Notes under the pieces: model-generated
Told to the model about the DNA's origin: nothing
Databases searched by the model: none
The model's input: only the letters and a program-made list of their open reading frames with translations
Shown: in pieces, positions 13,701 to 15,115 of the stretch
How positions within the stretch are numbered: the first letter of the stretch is position 1
Layout of the letters: each line of letters opens with the position of its first letter
Made by a program: the position numbers and the translations under genes
Assembly (NCBI GenBank): GCA_010672185.1
Contig: JAAHHL010000066.1
Location: 1 to 15,115 of the forward strand
DNA length: 15,115 nt
Source of the DNA: Caldora sp. SIO3E6
GTDB lineage: Bacteria; Cyanobacteriota; Cyanobacteriia; Cyanobacteriales; Coleofasciculaceae
Reading direction: 5' to 3'

Positions 13701-14029
13701 TGGTGTTGCTCCAGCCAACGGTATTCATCAAACCTGTCGTAAAGCTCCCACTCAGACACCAAACCACTAATCAAGCTACCATACCATTGTTGTGGGGAAA
13801 TCTCTTGTGAACCTACCAGGGTTATATCAATGGAGGCACAGGCAATACCCTCCTGTTGCAACCGTTTTATAGTTTGAACCTTCAGGGAAGATTTGCCCAT
13901 CTGACGGGAATTGAGGACATAGCAAAATTCCCCTGCCTTTAAATACTCATACAACTCATTATCTGCTTGACGCTCCACATAAGTACTGGCATCAATAGGT
14001 AACGCACCGCCAACCTGATAAGTCTCCAT
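10787..14029 (-). CDS. AAA_35 ATPase - transmembrane - TPR - CHAT protease fusion
   Basis: The 1080-residue protein has four parts. Residues 1-370 are an AAA_35 (STAND-like) ATPase starting Y-Q-V-G-G-A-L, with P-loop S-R-Q-M-G-K-S (41-47) and Walker B I-F-I-D-E-I-D (136-142), then a winged-helix region. Residues 405-463 are a charged coiled coil. One membrane helix lies at about 466-485. Residues 500-640 are TPR-like helices. The C-terminal CHAT caspase-like domain (about 770-1080) has its catalytic pair intact: H904 in H-I-A-T-H-G and C985 in L-S-A-C-Q-T-A, ending P-Y-Y-W-S-S-F-I-L-I-G. It is expected to be an ATP-switched protease anchored at the membrane with both domains in the cytoplasm or split across it; topology is not settled by the sequence. 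It follows another AAA_35 gene by 10 bp. The substrate is unknown. Confidence 0.93.
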   Translation of the reverse strand: METYQVGGALPIDASTYVERQADNELYEYLKAGEFCYVLNSRQMGKSSLKVQTIKRLQQEGIACASIDITLVGSQEISPQQWYGSLISGLVSEWELYDRFDEYRWLEQHQHISPVQCFGKFIQEVLFECLTQPIVIFIDEIDSVLQLSFKDDFFALIRACYNQRAENKAYNRLSFVLLGVATPGDLIEDKDRTPFNIGRAVELHGFQLHEVEPLAKGLSEYASNPQVVLKEILNWTGGQPFLTQKLCKLVCDDGGFIPVGAEAKWIEQLARSHIISNWEASDEPEHLKTIRDRILSNEQRAAYLLELYQQVWQQGEVVANNSFEEGKLQLSGLVVKQRVGSSPVLKVYNRIYYKVFNQDWIEQELALLRPYSEAFRAWVASGGEDESRLLQGKALQDAQGWAKGKNLSFRDQQFLAASEKKEIEEQIAQQKRDAELERERKDREAAQKRNQVLTEANRKAQRRIQIGAVVLIVGLLGAGISGILAGKEVIKAQQTKQEVQNVSQLSELALELHITNKIPEAERAWKQAALSFEIQDYEFKQAMLLSNISIAYQQLGQLNEATKAVSESLTILASADKTNSPNYSIILAQALNIKGRLLAAQGDIPGALSAHTQAFDNLQSFDSDVTKLDTVIQVSFREIVENVYQGFIWSLLDSTEASSSQHNLTKVLQVIESLHLTKLNNFLRIANLDTNLVKIGQIDSKAAVIYPIILNDRLEIILQLPDQPLHRYSNHFPMEADRETFRQEVNQFRRGLENKRERNYNPEPGQKLYNKIIAPFANNLKSAQIETLVFIPDDILNTVPMAALHDGEKFLVETYAIATTPSLRLNNSQALHREKLRVLALGLSQASKVDGQNFSALDNVTKELHAVKAQFPGSKTLLNEDFTKERLEEELSQAVYPILHIATHGYIISNSFASKLYSKKSLRFQVTSPKIYHSDATGNDISANREDTFLITGGAEKLTFNDLENILSKVSQGSDSLELLILSACQTALGDEQAAQGFADIAARTGVSSTLASLFSIDDASTVQLMTEFYTNLGRPGVNKAEALRAAQRKLIEAKTREEVKHKYAHPYYWSSFILIGNWL

Positions 14030-14039
14030 CTTTCATCAA

Positions 14040-15115
14040 TTAGTGTGGATAAATTCTCTCTGTGTCCTCTGTGTCTCTGTGGTTCATTTTCCTCAATCGC
14101 TCTTGAAAATACTCCCGATACAACTGACAACGGAGAGTTACCTCATTTCCTTGCAAATGCACCAATCCCATACTGTGCAGTTTGTAAGCCGCTAAAGACT
14201 CTAAGCGAATCGAACAATTTGCCTCCACTACCTCCTTTAAAGCATCTGCTAAAGCTGGATGGTGTTGCAGCATTTGCCAGAGGTGTCGCAAATGGTTACG
14301 ATAAATCCCTGCTTCCGTGGCAGCATCCTGCAAGACTTTTTCCAGAGAACCTCTGCCATTAAACTTGAGATGGTTAAAACATTCTCCCACCAGATAGGGA
14401 TGTCCCCCTACTAACCCCTGCAATTGTTCCATCTCTGATGCTGTACAATCGAGTTCATATCGTTGGGCTAACTCTCTAATTTGCTCTTGGGTAAACTCCG
14501 GTAGCTCAATGGGAACACCGACATTAAAAGGAGATTCATTAACATTGAGGGGAATGTAAACCTCTGTGGAATGAACTACCACTAATCGCAGCCGTTGTAA
14601 GATTTTGCCCATCTTGGCTTTTTCGTGCCAAGCTCGTAACATGCCCAAAAATTCTGAGGCGACATCCCGGTAAGGAAACAGTCGGTCAACTTCATCCAAA
14701 CATAACACCATTGGTGTGTCGAACTTCCGTAGCAAATACCGCTCAAAGTAATTGGTACAAGCCATTTTTCCGTTGGATAATCCCTCATACCAGTAATCCG
14801 CTAATCGATTGGGTAATCCTAAACTTTCACTCACCCACAAGCCGAACCATTTCAGCAAAGAGTTAAGATTAGTAAGGTCTGAGTGGTTTGCCAGGTGCAG
14901 GTTTAAGTACACAGTTTGATACCCCTGTCGAGCAACCTTATCCAACACTTTGGAGATAAGCAAGGTTTTCCCCATCAACGTCGGAGCCTTAATGCGAATA
15001 AGCGCACCAGGACGCAATAGGGCTTCATAGCAGGATTGTTCAACTGGAGGACGTTCAACATACAAGAAAGAGTCTTCCTCAAGGCAGTCTATCATCACCG
15101 TCTCGGTAGAAACCT
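14040..15115 (-). CDS. AAA_35 ATPase, 5' end probably outside the window
   Basis: The frame stays open to the right edge with no stop. GTG 15098 and ATG 15095 are possible starts, but the first residues (F-L-Y-V-E-R-P-P-V-E, Y-E-A-L-L-R-P-G-A-L-I-R-I-K-A-P) are the place where cyanobacterial relatives normally have an extra N-terminal helical, DNA-binding-like domain of about 100 residues. I therefore treat it as 5'-partial. Counting from GTG 15098, the P-loop is T-L-M-G-K-T (40-45), Walker B is V-L-C-L-D-E-V-D (131-138), and V-V-H-S-T-E-V-Y-I-P and G-G-H-P-Y-L-V are family signatures. It is a cytoplasmic STAND-like ATPase with no effector domain of its own. The last residues, N-H-R-D-T-E-D-T-E-R, are encoded by a dispersed repeat (14055-14087). 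It is the upstream partner of the CHAT gene, 10 bases apart. Confidence 0.85.
   Translation of the reverse strand, partial: VSTETVMIDCLEEDSFLYVERPPVEQSCYEALLRPGALIRIKAPTLMGKTLLISKVLDKVARQGYQTVYLNLHLANHSDLTNLNSLLKWFGLWVSESLGLPNRLADYWYEGLSNGKMACTNYFERYLLRKFDTPMVLCLDEVDRLFPYRDVASEFLGMLRAWHEKAKMGKILQRLRLVVVHSTEVYIPLNVNESPFNVGVPIELPEFTQEQIRELAQRYELDCTASEMEQLQGLVGGHPYLVGECFNHLKFNGRGSLEKVLQDAATEAGIYRNHLRHLWQMLQHHPALADALKEVVEANCSIRLESLAAYKLHSMGLVHLQGNEVTLRCQLYREYFQERLRKMNHRDTEDTERIYPH
14055..14087 (-). repeat. Dispersed CCACAGAGACACAGAG repeat forming a gene's 3' end
   Basis: Read on the minus strand, ACCACAGAGACACAGAGGAC lies within the last codons of the AAA_35 gene and encodes N-H-R-D-T-E-D-T-E-R. 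The same repeat family, CCACARAGRCACARAG, appears on the plus strand at 9867-9882 and 10694-10709 in the direct repeats around the AbrB/PIN module. Confidence 0.75.

Overview
The window reads as chromosomal DNA of a filamentous, repeat-rich cyanobacterium. The evidence is at least twelve copies of the cyanobacterial HIP1 octamer GCGATCGC, protein families that are abundant in cyanobacteria (Uma2, pentapeptide repeats, AAA_35 and CHAT proteins, DUF433/DUF5615 pairs) and many short tandem repeats. A Moorena/Coleofasciculus-like genome is my inference from the repeat style, not something the sequence proves.

Layout. (1) 1-583: the 3' part of a Uma2-family gene. (2) 606-945: a small MITE-like element (A) inserted into a dispersed palindromic repeat, with a 9-bp target duplication; an uninterrupted copy of the same target lies at 1845-1884. 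(3) 1170-1826: a membrane-anchored protein with a C-terminal S74-type chaperone domain. (4) 1918-4030, minus strand: two overlapping genes, an unrecognised protein with three copies of a helical repeat followed by a pentapeptide-repeat protein. (5) 4339-5607: an FGGY sugar kinase, probably D-ribulose kinase, whose 3' end runs into a heptamer tandem repeat; that repeat is interrupted by a second MITE-like element (B). (6) 6012-7403, minus: asnS. (7) 7404-8782: another heptamer tract, element D, a small exported protein gene (7768-8178, minus) and element C inside a C/G-rich dispersed repeat. (8) 8783-10542: two toxin-antitoxin modules in tandem, DUF433/DUF5615 and AbrB/PIN; the second is bracketed by an 80-bp direct repeat. 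(9) 10787 to the right edge, minus: an AAA_35 ATPase gene (5' end outside the window) followed 10 bp later by a large AAA_35-transmembrane-TPR-CHAT protease gene.

How it fits together. asnS and the kinase are housekeeping or metabolic genes. Around them lies accessory DNA: toxin-antitoxin pairs, a probable ATPase/CHAT protease signalling or conflict pair, and many small repeats. Two features stand out. First, four short elements (A, B, C, D) each have inverted terminal repeats around a tandem array of 8- or 9-base units that is C/T-rich on the plus strand; A, B and probably C sit inside older repeats. Second, several genes take their last codons or stop codon from a repeat. The two-ATPase/CHAT operon is the best candidate here for a protein-level system of interest.
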